Source: Syntrophales bacterium
Lineage (GTDB): Bacteria > Desulfobacterota > Syntrophia > Syntrophales > UBA8958
NCBI GenBank assembly: GCA_026417625.1
Contig: JAOACW010000001.1
Coordinates: 124,001 to 188,000 of the forward strand
Length of the DNA: 64,000 nucleotides
Direction of reading: 5' to 3'
In this document: piece after piece, positions 1 to 7,706 of the stretch
How positions within the stretch are numbered: the stretch's first letter is position 1
Layout: every line of letters begins with the position of its first letter
Program-made: the position numbers and the translations under genes
The notes under the pieces: generated by a model
Databases searched by the model: none
The model's input: only the letters and a program-made list of their open reading frames with translations
What the model was told of the DNA's origin: nothing

Positions 1-76
1 ACACGTCGGAAATTGCTACCGCTGCTTCCTTCCGGACCTGACGGGGTTCACAACCCTCCGTTGCACGGGACCCGGC
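1..76 (-). ncRNA. ffs: SRP RNA (4.5S-type), 3' end cut by window
   Basis: Read on the minus strand, this stretch contains the nearly invariant SRP domain IV segment GTCAGGTCCGGAAGGAAGCA with flanking complementary arms. That segment binds the Ffh M domain, and the RNA is the scaffold of the signal recognition particle for co-translational membrane targeting. The 5' end is placed near 76 where the GCCGGG arm begins; the 3' part lies beyond the window edge. Two tRNA-Ser genes follow upstream on the same strand, an arrangement often seen around ffs. Confidence 0.93.
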
Positions 77-93
77 TATTCTGAAAAAATTTA

Positions 94-186
94 TGGCGGA
101 GAGAGCGGGATTCGAACCCGCGGTACACCTTTTGGGCATACACACGATTTCCAGTCGTGCCCTTTCGGCCTCTCAGGCATCTCTCC
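94..186 (-). tRNA. tRNA-Ser (anticodon GGA)
   Basis: The minus strand folds into a class II tRNA: acceptor GGAGAGA pairing with TCTCTCC, a five-base-pair anticodon stem CACGA/TCGTG around a CTGGAAA loop (anticodon GGA, reading UCC/UCU), a long variable arm typical of serine tRNAs and a T arm with GGTTCGAATCC. The 3' CCA is encoded in the DNA at 94-96. Confidence 0.97.
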
Positions 187-201
187 GTTCTTTCATAAAC
201 A

Positions 202-295
202 TGGCGGAGAGAGGGGGATTCGAACCCCCGTGAGGGCTTTTGACCCCCAAATCGATTTCGAGTCGACCCCGTTACGACCACTTCGGTATCTCTCC
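202..295 (-). tRNA. tRNA-Ser (anticodon CGA)
   Basis: A second class II serine tRNA, 15 bases from the first. The acceptor GGAGAGA/TCTCTCC and the T arm are nearly the same as in its neighbour, but the anticodon stem GTCGA/TCGAT encloses CTCGAAA, giving anticodon CGA for UCG codons. CCA is encoded at 202-204. The shared acceptor sequence points to an old local duplication with anticodon change. Confidence 0.97.
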
Positions 296-307
296 GCTCT
301 ATAATTA

Positions 308-757
308 TTATCTCTTTTTCCGGAAAAATCCACTCAAAATTTCTCCACATGCATCGCCTAGTACCCCTTCAGTAACTTCTACCACATGGTTCAAACGCTT
401 ATCGGAAAACAGACTGTACATGGATTTCACCGCTCCTCCTTTCGGATCCGCCGCACCGTAAACCACCCGGGCAACACGCGCATGAATAATGGCACCCGCA
501 CACATAACGCAAGGTTCTAAGGTAACGTAAAGCGTAGTGCCCGGTAGTCTGTAATTGCCCAGAATTCGAGCAGCTTCCCGAAGCACAAGCACCTCCGCGT
601 GTGCTGTAGGATCTACTAAGGAAATAGGACTATTATGAGCTTTCGCGAGTATACGGCCCTCTATTGTTAAAACTGCACCAACGGGTACTTCGCCCCTATT
701 CATCGCTTTCATTGCCTGTTCCAAGGCTATCCTCATCATTTTTTCGTCTTCGTTCAT
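308..757 (-). CDS. tadA: tRNA-specific adenosine-34 deaminase TadA
   Basis: A 149-residue cytidine/deoxycytidylate-deaminase-fold protein that should convert A34 to inosine in the wobble position of tRNA-Arg(ACG). The zinc and catalytic signature is complete: H53-A-E55 (ligand and proton-shuttle Glu) and PCVMC at 82-86 (two Cys ligands). Length and the N-terminal helix with GEVPVGAV match TadA rather than guanine deaminase. It sits directly upstream of the two tRNA-Ser genes on the same strand and may be co-transcribed with them and the SRP RNA. Confidence 0.93.
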   Translation of the reverse strand: MNEDEKMMRIALEQAMKAMNRGEVPVGAVLTIEGRILAKAHNSPISLVDPTAHAEVLVLREAARILGNYRLPGTTLYVTLEPCVMCAGAIIHARVARVVYGAADPKGGAVKSMYSLFSDKRLNHVVEVTEGVLGDACGEILSGFFRKKR

Positions 758-764
758 AGATCCT

Positions 765-794
765 ATTCCAATACGAGAAATTCACCTTGTCAAC
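765..794 (-). promoter_or_regulatory. Candidate sigma70 promoter for tadA and downstream RNA genes
   Basis: On the minus strand a perfect TTGACA (complement of 789-794) is followed 18 bases later by TGGAAT (complement of 765-770), four of six matches to the -10 consensus, just upstream of the tadA start. Seen by eye only; no transcript evidence. Confidence 0.35.
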
Positions 795-868
795 CATTTT
801 GATTGATTTTTAAAGACTTTTTCTATAAAAATGACACCAACACATTCAATAACACTTCGAGGCCCAGA

Positions 869-1657
869 ATGGAAAACAACGAGAAGATCGAAAAAGTAGC
901 AGGAATGATTTTGGAAAGCGAAAAAATAGTCGTATTCACCGGAGCTGGAGTCAGCACAGAATCCGGCATCCCCGACTTCCGTAGCCCAGGAGGTATATGG
1001 TCCCGCTTTGATCCTGAAGATTTCACTATTTACAAATTTCTGTACGATCCTGTGGCGAGGCGCAAACATTGGCAGTTCCTCAGGGAAAGCGGCTTGTTCG
1101 ACGATTCTGTAAAACCAAATGCAGCCCACTACGCCATTGCGTGGCTGGAATCCATCGGTAAACTCACGTGTGTAATCACACAGAACATCGACAACCTCCA
1201 CCAGAAAGCGGGGAATAATCCCCAGAAGGTATACGAGCTTCATGGTAATATGCAGTGGATAAAATGTCTCGAATGTTATGCTCGTTTTGACCTTCTAGAT
1301 ATACTAAAAAAATACAGTCATCATGATGAGGTTCCTTACTGCCCCAATTGTAAAGGCCTCCTCAAACCAGACGTGATCTTTTTCGGGGAAGAACTCCCCT
1401 CACAAACTCTTAGAGAGGCAAGAGAACATGCCAGTTCTTGTGACTTGTTAATAGTTATAGGTTCCTCACTTGTTGTCTATCCTGCAGCTTATATACCCCT
1501 TTACGCCAAAATGGCGGGGGCTCGCCTGGTCATCATAAATCTCTCACCAACACCCTACGATAACGAAGCGGATATAGTCATTTGCGGGCCTGCAGGAGAA
1601 ACTATGACCAAAATAGTTGAGGAGGTAAAAAAAGGCCTGAGCTACTCATGTGCCTGA
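869..1657 (+). CDS. Sir2-family NAD-dependent protein deacylase
   Basis: A 262-residue bacterial sirtuin, which removes acyl groups from lysines using NAD+ and releases nicotinamide and O-acyl-ADP-ribose. Visible motifs in order: Rossmann GAGVSTESGIPDFRS at about 25-39, TQNID at 104-108, the catalytic His in LHGN at 125, and a zinc site from Cys133/136 and Cys158/161. The frame is open further upstream (to 803), but the ATG at 869 is preceded by a GAGG-containing stretch and gives the usual sirtuin N-terminus. Its 3' end overlaps the next gene by ten bases, so the two are probably translated together. Acyl specificity cannot be told from the sequence. Confidence 0.93.
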   Translation: MENNEKIEKVAGMILESEKIVVFTGAGVSTESGIPDFRSPGGIWSRFDPEDFTIYKFLYDPVARRKHWQFLRESGLFDDSVKPNAAHYAIAWLESIGKLTCVITQNIDNLHQKAGNNPQKVYELHGNMQWIKCLECYARFDLLDILKKYSHHDEVPYCPNCKGLLKPDVIFFGEELPSQTLREAREHASSCDLLIVIGSSLVVYPAAYIPLYAKMAGARLVIINLSPTPYDNEADIVICGPAGETMTKIVEEVKKGLSYSCA

Positions 1658-2433
1658 TAATCCTTGCATACAAGGTTCATCCCACTTACCAACTCATAAT
1701 GGTGGCGAACAGGGACGAGTTCTACGACAGGCCATCCGCACCAGCTGATTTTTGGGAGGAAAATCCCCTTATTTTAGCCGGTCGGGATTTAAAGGAGGGT
1801 GGTACGTGGTGCGGTATAACAAAAGAGGGTAAATTTGCCGCTCTCACAAACTACAGAGATCCTCAGGCTCTAAAAATAGGTGCCCCATCGCGAGGGCTGG
1901 TGGTACGCCGCTTCCTGGAAAGCGATGATTCGCCCGAGAAATTCTTAGAATGGCTAAAAGCCAACGGGGGAAAATTCAACGGTTTCAGCATAGTATTTGG
2001 CACACCTTTGTCTCTGTTTCACTATTCAAACAGAGGAGGTTTTGGCCCACTAACTCCTGGTATCCACGGTTTGAGCAATGCCTTAATTGACACCCCTTGG
2101 CCAAAGGTTAAACGAGGCGTCGCAGCAGTGGAGCACATCCTTGGGAATAAAAAGAGGTTAAATCCTTTGGAGCTCCTTCAGTGTTTGCACGATGAAAAAA
2201 TCGCTCCCGATGAGGAATTGCCCAACACAGGCGTAGGTAGGGAGTGGGAAAGGTTACTCTCCCCCCTCTTCATTCGAAGTTCCATATACGGAACCCGATC
2301 GACAACTGTCATTCTGCTAAATGAAAGTGGAAAGGGTATATTCATTGAGCAAAACTTCAATGGGGAAAAGGAACCTTGGATGATCTCCATATTCCATCTG
2401 GAGGGACCTAATGGAAAGAAGGGAGTATCCTGA
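1648..2433 (+). CDS. NRDE/TANGO2-family protein
   Basis: A 261-residue protein of the NRDE family (transport and Golgi organisation 2 homologues), named for the Asn-Arg-Asp-Glu motif seen here at residues 21-24 after MVA. The start MCLI leaves Cys2, a position conserved in the family and suggestive of an N-terminal nucleophile fold. Biochemical role in bacteria is not settled; animal TANGO2 has been linked to haem or lipid handling. It overlaps the sirtuin upstream by 10 bases and the Nudix gene downstream by 23, so this is a tight operon. Confidence 0.88.
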   Translation: MCLIILAYKVHPTYQLIMVANRDEFYDRPSAPADFWEENPLILAGRDLKEGGTWCGITKEGKFAALTNYRDPQALKIGAPSRGLVVRRFLESDDSPEKFLEWLKANGGKFNGFSIVFGTPLSLFHYSNRGGFGPLTPGIHGLSNALIDTPWPKVKRGVAAVEHILGNKKRLNPLELLQCLHDEKIAPDEELPNTGVGREWERLLSPLFIRSSIYGTRSTTVILLNESGKGIFIEQNFNGEKEPWMISIFHLEGPNGKKGVS

Positions 2434-2839
2434 TAGACCTGTTGTTGGTGTGGGAGCTGTTGTATTCAAAGATGAAAAGGTCTTACTAGTGAAAAGAGGC
2501 GTACCACCTAGGAAAGATCTGTGGGCTATCCCTGGTGGTAGTGTAAAACTGGGTGAAACACTCAAAGAGAGCGCAGTAAGAGAAGTCTGGGAGGAAACGG
2601 GTATAACTATAGAGGTAGGAGATATAATCTACGTTTTTGACCTGATCGAGAGAGACAAAAACGGAAAGATCTGTTATCATTTTGTGGTAATAGATTTCTT
2701 GGCACGGTACATTAGTGGAGAGGTCAAAAGTGGTGATGACGCCTCAGAGGCTCGCTGGATCAGCAGAGAAGAATGCCTTCATCTGCCCCTTTCAGAGAAT
2801 ACAGAGAAACTTTTAAGAAAACAAGGATTTATAAGTTAA
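2411..2839 (+). CDS. Nudix hydrolase
   Basis: A 142-residue Nudix protein. The full box GX5EX7REVXEEXGI is present at residues 43-65 (E61 and E62 being the metal-binding pair). Family members cleave nucleoside diphosphates linked to another moiety; substrate is not predictable here, though ADP-ribose, a NAD-derived product related to those of the neighbouring sirtuin, is a reasonable guess. Start lies inside the end of the NRDE gene, implying translational coupling. Confidence 0.9.
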   Translation: MERREYPDRPVVGVGAVVFKDEKVLLVKRGVPPRKDLWAIPGGSVKLGETLKESAVREVWEETGITIEVGDIIYVFDLIERDKNGKICYHFVVIDFLARYISGEVKSGDDASEARWISREECLHLPLSENTEKLLRKQGFIS

Positions 2840-2882
2840 AATGTGCGTTGTGGTTCATTAATTCAGAAAAGGAGGTAAAATC

Positions 2883-3629
2883 ATGAAAGTTGTTTACTCA
2901 CCAGCATTTGAGGTGTCTTATTGTTCCGATCCCGCAGCAGCGCCGGGCAGAATGGAGGCAATACTCAAAGAGATAAAAGATAAAGTACAATTTGTGGAAC
3001 CTCAGCCCGCTTCGGAAGAAGATATTGCAGCGGTCCACACAAAACCCCATATAGATATGGTAAAACGTGAAGGTATCTACAACATAGCTGCTCTGGCAGC
3101 AGGCGGAGCTATCCTTGCAGCCAAAATAGGACTGGAAGAACCAAGTTTTGCCCTCATTCGTCCACCGGGACACCATGCCTCTGCAAACAGTGCCTGGGGT
3201 TTCTGCTATTTCAACAATATGGCTATTGCACTGGAAAAATTGCGTTCTGATGGACTGATCAATATTGCCAGGGTCCTCGACATTGATCTGCACTTCGGTG
3301 ACGGGACGGTAAATATCCTCAATCCCAAGGGATACGTGACAATTTATAATCCATCGTCATCAATTCGAGGTGAATACTTAAAAAGTGTGGAATCCTTCTT
3401 GTTCGGCGCATGTGCCGATATTATAGGAGTATCCGCAGGTTTCGACAATCACGTGGAAGATTGGGGTGGATTATTAACCACCTCCGATTACAGAGAGATA
3501 GGCCAGATGGTAAGAGAAGCAGCAAGACGCAACCAGGGTGGGTGTTTTGCCATCCTAGAAGGAGGATACAATCACCGCGTTTTAGGCAAAAACGTTCTCG
3601 CTTTTCTAGAGGGTTTGGGCAACCTATAG
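2883..3629 (+). CDS. Histone-deacetylase-family (AcuC/APAH-like) amidohydrolase
   Basis: A 248-residue zinc-dependent deacetylase of the arginase/HDAC superfamily, acting on acetyl-lysine or acetylpolyamines. Catalytic features are all visible: PPGHHA with the His pair at 97-98, zinc ligands D135 and H137 in DIDLHFGDGT, third ligand D188 in SAGFD, and the transition-state Tyr229 in EGGY. It is shorter than typical AcuC or APAH (over 300 residues), with loops between residues 150 and 180 trimmed. A strong AGGAGG precedes the ATG. Together with the sirtuin upstream this puts a zinc and an NAD-dependent deacetylase in one gene group. Confidence 0.87.
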   Translation: MKVVYSPAFEVSYCSDPAAAPGRMEAILKEIKDKVQFVEPQPASEEDIAAVHTKPHIDMVKREGIYNIAALAAGGAILAAKIGLEEPSFALIRPPGHHASANSAWGFCYFNNMAIALEKLRSDGLINIARVLDIDLHFGDGTVNILNPKGYVTIYNPSSSIRGEYLKSVESFLFGACADIIGVSAGFDNHVEDWGGLLTTSDYREIGQMVREAARRNQGGCFAILEGGYNHRVLGKNVLAFLEGLGNL

Positions 3630-3674
3630 CCCATTTCCAGAAGAGCTTAAAGTGTACTATTCATCTGTTCAGTC

Positions 3675-5609
3675 TTAGATCGACCTCCCTATCTCGAAAC
3701 CCTCGAGTATGGCATCTTTGATCATGCGTGCCTGGACACAATCTCCCACAAAGTAAACTTCTGGGGTTTTACCTAAAAAAATTCTTGTTTTTTCTTGATC
3801 AGCTTTGAAACCCACAGCTATGATCACATAGTCACCTTCCACAGTTTCCACCTTGCCGTTATACTCAACCTGAACACCCTCCTTCGTTATCCCTACAACC
3901 TTAACACCTGTTTTCATTCTTATCCCTTCACTTTTTAAACGGGCAAGGAAAAACGGCCGATATGTAGGCGATACATTATCAGCCATACGGTCAAGCATCT
4001 CTAAAATTGTGACCGAAGATATCCCTTCCCCCCTGAGCAAAACGTGCTCCGCTGTTTCACAACCCACCATGCCACCCCCGATTACAATCACGTTTCCTCT
4101 TACTCTTCTTACGTCCTGCAGAACATCCTCTGCTGTGACCACATGCGGCAGATCCACACCGGGTATTTCGGGAATTGTGGTCTCGGCCCCGGTGGCCACA
4201 ATGACTACATCTGGTTTTTCCTCTTCAATTAGAGCCTCATCAACTCTCGTGTTCAATCTCACATCCACTTCAGCTCTTTTCAACCGTTCTGAAAAACTGT
4301 TAATCAAATCTGTTATCTCTTCTTTATAAGGAGGAATGGCTGCCAATGACAAACGCCCTCCTAACCTCCCGTGTTCCTCGAACAGAGAAACTTTGTGGCC
4401 TCTAACTGCCGCGATAATAGCCGCCTCCATACCGGCGGGTCCACCTCCTATTACATAAACTTTTTTCTTTACGTCTGGTACCTTCAGGAGGTCAGTGCCC
4501 TCCCGTCCTGCTTCTGGGTTTACAGCACAGTAAGTTGTCGCAGGTTCTCCCCACTTCCTGTAGCAGGCCATAACCTCCGTAAGACAGTGAGAACATGCGA
4601 GACAAGGGATAATCTCTTTCCATCTGCCCTCCCGAGCCTTGTTGGGAAGAAACGGATCCGCCATGAGAGCCCTCCCCATTCCCACCAGATCCGCTTTTCC
4701 ATCCGCAAGAATCTCTTCTGCAACAAAGGGACTGTTTATGCGATTTGCCGCAATAACAGGCACCGACACAGTTGCCTTAATCTGAGCAGCAAGATGTGCA
4801 AATGCCCCCCTAGGCAGCGATGGGGCAACCGTAGGGACTGTGGACTCATGCCAACCGGTGTAAACATTAATAATATCAATACCTGCTTCTTCCAGAATCT
4901 TCGCCACAATCTTCGAATCTTCAATTGTATGTCCCCCCGGCATCTGCTCTTCCACATTGAGTCGGCAACTATAAATAAAATCCTCACCTGCCTCCTTCTT
5001 CATGGCATCAATTACTTCCAGAATAATCCGCATACGATTCTCGAGACTACCACCATACCGATCATTCCGCTTGTTGCTTATGGGCGAAAGAAATCTATTC
5101 AGCAGATAACCGCCACCAACGAGGATCTCCACGGCATCAAAACCCCCTTCCCTAGCCCGGCGGGCCGCCTTTCCGCATTCTTTGACGATATACGTAATCT
5201 CGTCCTCCGTTAATTCTCTTGGCATTACCCTAAGCAACTGATTAACAACCGCCGATGGTGCAACAACTTCAGGTTTGCCCTCTTTAAAGACCACATGATA
5301 TGAAATTATCAGTTGGGCTGCAGTCCTTGCTCCATGCTTATGAATCTCACCTGTCAATCTCCTAATCCCCGGCAAAAAACGATCATCGTAAAGGCCGGGT
5401 TCCACAGGGGAACCGGCTTTTACAGGCGAAAAAGGTATAATAATGAGGCCTGTTCCCCCCTTGGCACGCTCAGCAAAGAAATTTATGAATCGATCCCCCA
5501 CCTCCTCATCCTTCTCCGTATATCCCGTTGTCATCGGTAACATAACTATACGGTTTCGGATCTCCAAACCCTTTATCCTAACCGGTGTGAACAATCTCTC
5601 AAATTCCAC
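3675..5609 (-). CDS. NADH:flavin oxidoreductase, FadH/enoate-reductase type (FMN, 4Fe-4S, FAD)
   Basis: A 644-residue three-part flavoenzyme: an N-terminal old-yellow-enzyme TIM barrel (residues 1-325), a cysteine cluster for a 4Fe-4S centre (Cys336, 339, 342 and later Cys349/361), then FAD and NAD(P) Rossmann domains (GGGPAGMEA near 390, IGGGMVGCE near 510). The family reduces activated C=C bonds such as 2-enoates or 2,4-dienoyl-CoA. The His-x-x-His substrate motif of typical old yellow enzymes is replaced by VGGGYLLNRFLSP, as also happens in FadH-type enzymes, so an acyl-CoA substrate is plausible. Start is a GTG with a strong GGGAGGGG upstream. Likely monocistronic. Confidence 0.9.
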   Translation of the reverse strand: MEFERLFTPVRIKGLEIRNRIVMLPMTTGYTEKDEEVGDRFINFFAERAKGGTGLIIIPFSPVKAGSPVEPGLYDDRFLPGIRRLTGEIHKHGARTAAQLIISYHVVFKEGKPEVVAPSAVVNQLLRVMPRELTEDEITYIVKECGKAARRAREGGFDAVEILVGGGYLLNRFLSPISNKRNDRYGGSLENRMRIILEVIDAMKKEAGEDFIYSCRLNVEEQMPGGHTIEDSKIVAKILEEAGIDIINVYTGWHESTVPTVAPSLPRGAFAHLAAQIKATVSVPVIAANRINSPFVAEEILADGKADLVGMGRALMADPFLPNKAREGRWKEIIPCLACSHCLTEVMACYRKWGEPATTYCAVNPEAGREGTDLLKVPDVKKKVYVIGGGPAGMEAAIIAAVRGHKVSLFEEHGRLGGRLSLAAIPPYKEEITDLINSFSERLKRAEVDVRLNTRVDEALIEEEKPDVVIVATGAETTIPEIPGVDLPHVVTAEDVLQDVRRVRGNVIVIGGGMVGCETAEHVLLRGEGISSVTILEMLDRMADNVSPTYRPFFLARLKSEGIRMKTGVKVVGITKEGVQVEYNGKVETVEGDYVIIAVGFKADQEKTRIFLGKTPEVYFVGDCVQARMIKDAILEGFEIGRSI

Positions 5610-5652
5610 GACACCCCTCCCGAATGACTAATTTTTTAAAGATGTTTTCAAT

Positions 5653-5682
5653 TCTTTAAAACTCAGTGAAACCCCGTGTCAA
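5653..5682 (-). promoter_or_regulatory. Candidate sigma70 promoter for the flavin oxidoreductase
   Basis: Minus strand TTGACA (complement of 5677-5682), 18-base spacer, TAAAGA (complement of 5653-5658), about 45 bases ahead of the GTG start. The -35 is a perfect match, the -10 weaker. Confidence 0.4.
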
Positions 5683-5721
5683 GCTTTATTAAAACTATAA
5701 ATTCATTGATTCAAAAAATAC

Positions 5722-5750
5722 TTGACAATTGGCAATTTAGGTCGTAGATG
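5722..5750 (+). promoter_or_regulatory. Candidate promoter of the ilv operon
   Basis: A perfect TTGACA at 5722-5727, 17-base spacer and TAGATG at 5745-5750. A start near 5757 would put the Val-rich leader peptide about 25 bases into the transcript, the spacing expected for ribosome-mediated attenuation. Confidence 0.5.
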
Positions 5751-5780
5751 TTTTCTAATTATAGAAAAGGGAATTTACCG

Positions 5781-5852
5781 ATGGCAATGGGAACACCGAG
5801 TTGCGGGATAGTAAACGTAGTAGTAGTACGGAGGGGCACCGCTGCTCGGTGA
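5781..5852 (+). CDS. Val-rich ilv operon leader peptide (23 aa)
   Basis: An ATG with AAAAGGG nine bases upstream opens a 23-codon frame ending in TGA at 5850-5852. The peptide is MAMGTPSCGIVNVVVVRRG followed by TAAR: an Ile codon, then five Val codons among six (5811-5828), four of them consecutive GTA. This is the layout of branched-chain leader peptides such as E. coli IvbL and IlvL. It lies between a promoter and an intrinsic terminator in front of ilvB. Its expected role is to sense charged tRNA-Val by ribosome stalling, not to make a functional protein. Confidence 0.82.
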   Translation: MAMGTPSCGIVNVVVVRRGTAAR

Positions 5853-5904
5853 AAAATATCGAGTAAATACCGAGCCGCGGGCCCCAAAACCCGCGGCTTT
5901 TTTG
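5794..5904 (+). promoter_or_regulatory. Attenuator hairpin set upstream of ilvB
   Basis: Four segments can pair in alternative ways. Segment 1 CACCGAG (5794-5800) complements segment 2 CTCGGTG (5845-5851); segment 2 GCTCGGT (5844-5850) also complements segment 3 ACCGAGC (5869-5875); segment 3 AGCCGCGGG (5873-5881) complements segment 4 CCCGCGGCT (5890-5898). A ribosome stalled on the Val codons would cover segment 1 and free segment 2 to open the terminator; one that reaches the stop codon covers segment 2 and lets 3:4 form. A local CACCG/CGGTG hairpin (5837-5851) could act as pause structure. Confidence 0.75.
5873..5904 (+). terminator. Intrinsic terminator of the ilv attenuator
   Basis: Nine-base-pair GC-rich stem AGCCGCGGG / CCCGCGGCT with an eight-base loop, followed by a run of six T. 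It lies after the leader peptide and before ilvB, so it terminates within the leader unless disrupted. Confidence 0.85.
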
Positions 5905-5915
5905 TTTGTTAAACA

Positions 5916-5948
5916 AAAAGCCGCTCAGTAACAGCGGCTTTTGTGTTT
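5916..5948 (+). terminator. Second terminator-like hairpin before ilvB
   Basis: Ten-base-pair stem AAAAGCCGCT (5916-5925) / AGCGGCTTTT (5933-5942) with a seven-base loop and a T-rich tail. Its 5' arm can alternatively pair with the 3' arm and U-tract of the first terminator (GCGGCTTTTTTGTTT, 5893-5907, with AAACAAAAAGCCGC, 5911-5924), so the two terminators are linked through a third, mutually exclusive hairpin. Confidence 0.6.
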
Positions 5949-5975
5949 TGAAAATCCAAAAGGGAGGTGTCAAAA

Positions 5976-7673
5976 TTGCAACTTAAAGGAGCTGAGATTC
6001 TCATTAAAGTTTTAGAGGAAGAAGGTGTGAAAACGATATTCGGCTACCCTGGTGGTGTTCTTCTTGACATATACGATGAACTCTACAGGAGCAAAATTAG
6101 ACACATTCTAGTGCGTCATGAGCAGGGTGCGGTGCATGCCGCCGATGGTTATGCCAGAGCTTCCGGGGAAGTGGGTGTCGTCCTGGTTACGTCGGGACCT
6201 GGAGCAGCGAATACAGTAACAGGTATTGCTACTGCCTACATGGATTCCATACCCATAGTTGTTCTAACAGGTCAGGTTCCGACCCATCTTATAGGTACGG
6301 ATGCATTTCAGGAAGTGGACATCATCGGTATTACCCGACCATGCACAAAACATAACTTCCAGGTCCGCCGGGTGGAAGAATTGGCTAAGACCCTTCATGA
6401 AGCATTTCACATTGCCCGCTCTGGGCGACCAGGACCAGTACTCGTGGACCTACCCAAAGACGTTATTGCATCCACAACAGAATATTTTCCCCAGCAAAGA
6501 TTAAAAGATGAAAAAGTGGAGTTTAGGCCCCCGTCTAAGAAGGCCTTTTATGTTTTGGACCTTTTAAATGAAGCCAAAAAACCCCTGATACTATCAGGTG
6601 GTGGTGTGATACTCGGTAGAGCCTCGGAGGAGTTAAGAAAACTCGCCTGGCGAACGAAAATACCTGTAACGTCTACCCTTATGGGGCTGGGAGCTTTTCC
6701 AGGAACCGATCCTCTTTGGCTTGGCATGCCCGGCATGCATGGGACCTACTATGCCAATATGGCAATCAGCCACTGTGATCTGTTAATCGCCATTGGTGTG
6801 CGTTTTGACGATCGTGTAACAGGGAAAATTGACAACTTTGCTTCACACGCAAAAATCGTACACGTAGACATTGATCCCTCATCGATAAACAAAAACGTTA
6901 TGGTGGATGTTCCCATTGTGAGTGACTGCAGAAGTGCTCTCATGACGTTCAACGACCTTCTGGAAAAGCAGAATTTCAACGTCACCTATGAACAGAGAAA
7001 GGAATGGCTTGAACTCATAGAAGAGTGGAAGCGAGAATACCCCCTTACCTATGCACACAGTGAATCGGAAATTAAACCCCAGTACGTTATAGAAACACTT
7101 TACAAATTGACGAAAGGAAAGGCAATCATAACCACCGAAGTGGGTCAGAATCAAATGTGGGCAGCTCAATTTTATAAATTTGACGAACCCAACAGATTTC
7201 TCTCCTCAGGAGGGCTGGGAACGATGGGTTACGGTTTTCCAGCTGCAATTGGCGCCAAAATCGCGCGTCCTGATATGCTCGTCATAGACATAGCTGGAGA
7301 TGGAAGTATCCAGATGAACATCCAGGAGATGGCTACCGCTGTTCAGGATAACATCCCTGTGAAAATAGTTCTCATAAACAACGGGTATCTTGGGATGGTA
7401 CGCCAGTGGCAACAGCTTTTTTACGGAAAACGCTACTCTTACTCCGATATAGCGTGTCAACCCGATTTTCTTAAATTAGCCGAAGCGTATGGGTGGCTAG
7501 GTCTGAAAGCCACAAAACCTGAAGAAGTAGAACCCGTCCTCAGGAAGGGCTTAGAATACTCGGGTCCGGCAATAATGGATTTCCATGTGTCACGAGAAGA
7601 GTGCGTTTACCCCATGGTTAGACCAGGCGGTCCACTCCACGAAATGACCCTAGGAAGAGAAATGGTAAATTGA
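5976..7673 (+). CDS. ilvB: Acetolactate synthase, large catalytic subunit
   Basis: ThDP- and FAD-dependent enzyme condensing two pyruvates (or pyruvate and 2-oxobutyrate), the first common step of Val, Leu and Ile synthesis. The 565-residue protein has the ThDP-activating Glu in VRHEQGAVHAADGYARASG near residue 50, the central FAD-binding domain, and the C-terminal ThDP motif GDGSIQMN...NN. The start is taken as TTG at 5976: the GGGAGG at 5962-5967 is eight bases upstream, whereas the in-frame GTG at 5967 overlaps that ribosome site and cannot use it. A rare TTG start fits tight control by the leader. First gene of ilvBNCD. Confidence 0.95.
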   Translation: MQLKGAEILIKVLEEEGVKTIFGYPGGVLLDIYDELYRSKIRHILVRHEQGAVHAADGYARASGEVGVVLVTSGPGAANTVTGIATAYMDSIPIVVLTGQVPTHLIGTDAFQEVDIIGITRPCTKHNFQVRRVEELAKTLHEAFHIARSGRPGPVLVDLPKDVIASTTEYFPQQRLKDEKVEFRPPSKKAFYVLDLLNEAKKPLILSGGGVILGRASEELRKLAWRTKIPVTSTLMGLGAFPGTDPLWLGMPGMHGTYYANMAISHCDLLIAIGVRFDDRVTGKIDNFASHAKIVHVDIDPSSINKNVMVDVPIVSDCRSALMTFNDLLEKQNFNVTYEQRKEWLELIEEWKREYPLTYAHSESEIKPQYVIETLYKLTKGKAIITTEVGQNQMWAAQFYKFDEPNRFLSSGGLGTMGYGFPAAIGAKIARPDMLVIDIAGDGSIQMNIQEMATAVQDNIPVKIVLINNGYLGMVRQWQQLFYGKRYSYSDIACQPDFLKLAEAYGWLGLKATKPEEVEPVLRKGLEYSGPAIMDFHVSREECVYPMVRPGGPLHEMTLGREMVN

Positions 7674-7706
7674 AGTAATAAAAAAACTACCAGGGGAGGT
7701 AAAGTT

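Noticed and set aside
4371-5213. Plus-strand open frame of 280 codons
   Set aside because: It lies wholly opposite the flavin oxidoreductase, has no recognisable motif and a Cys/His/Arg-rich composition typical of the complement of a coding strand.
5967-5975. GTG start for ilvB
   Set aside because: It overlaps the only ribosome site; TTG at 5976 is correctly spaced and gives the normal N-terminus.
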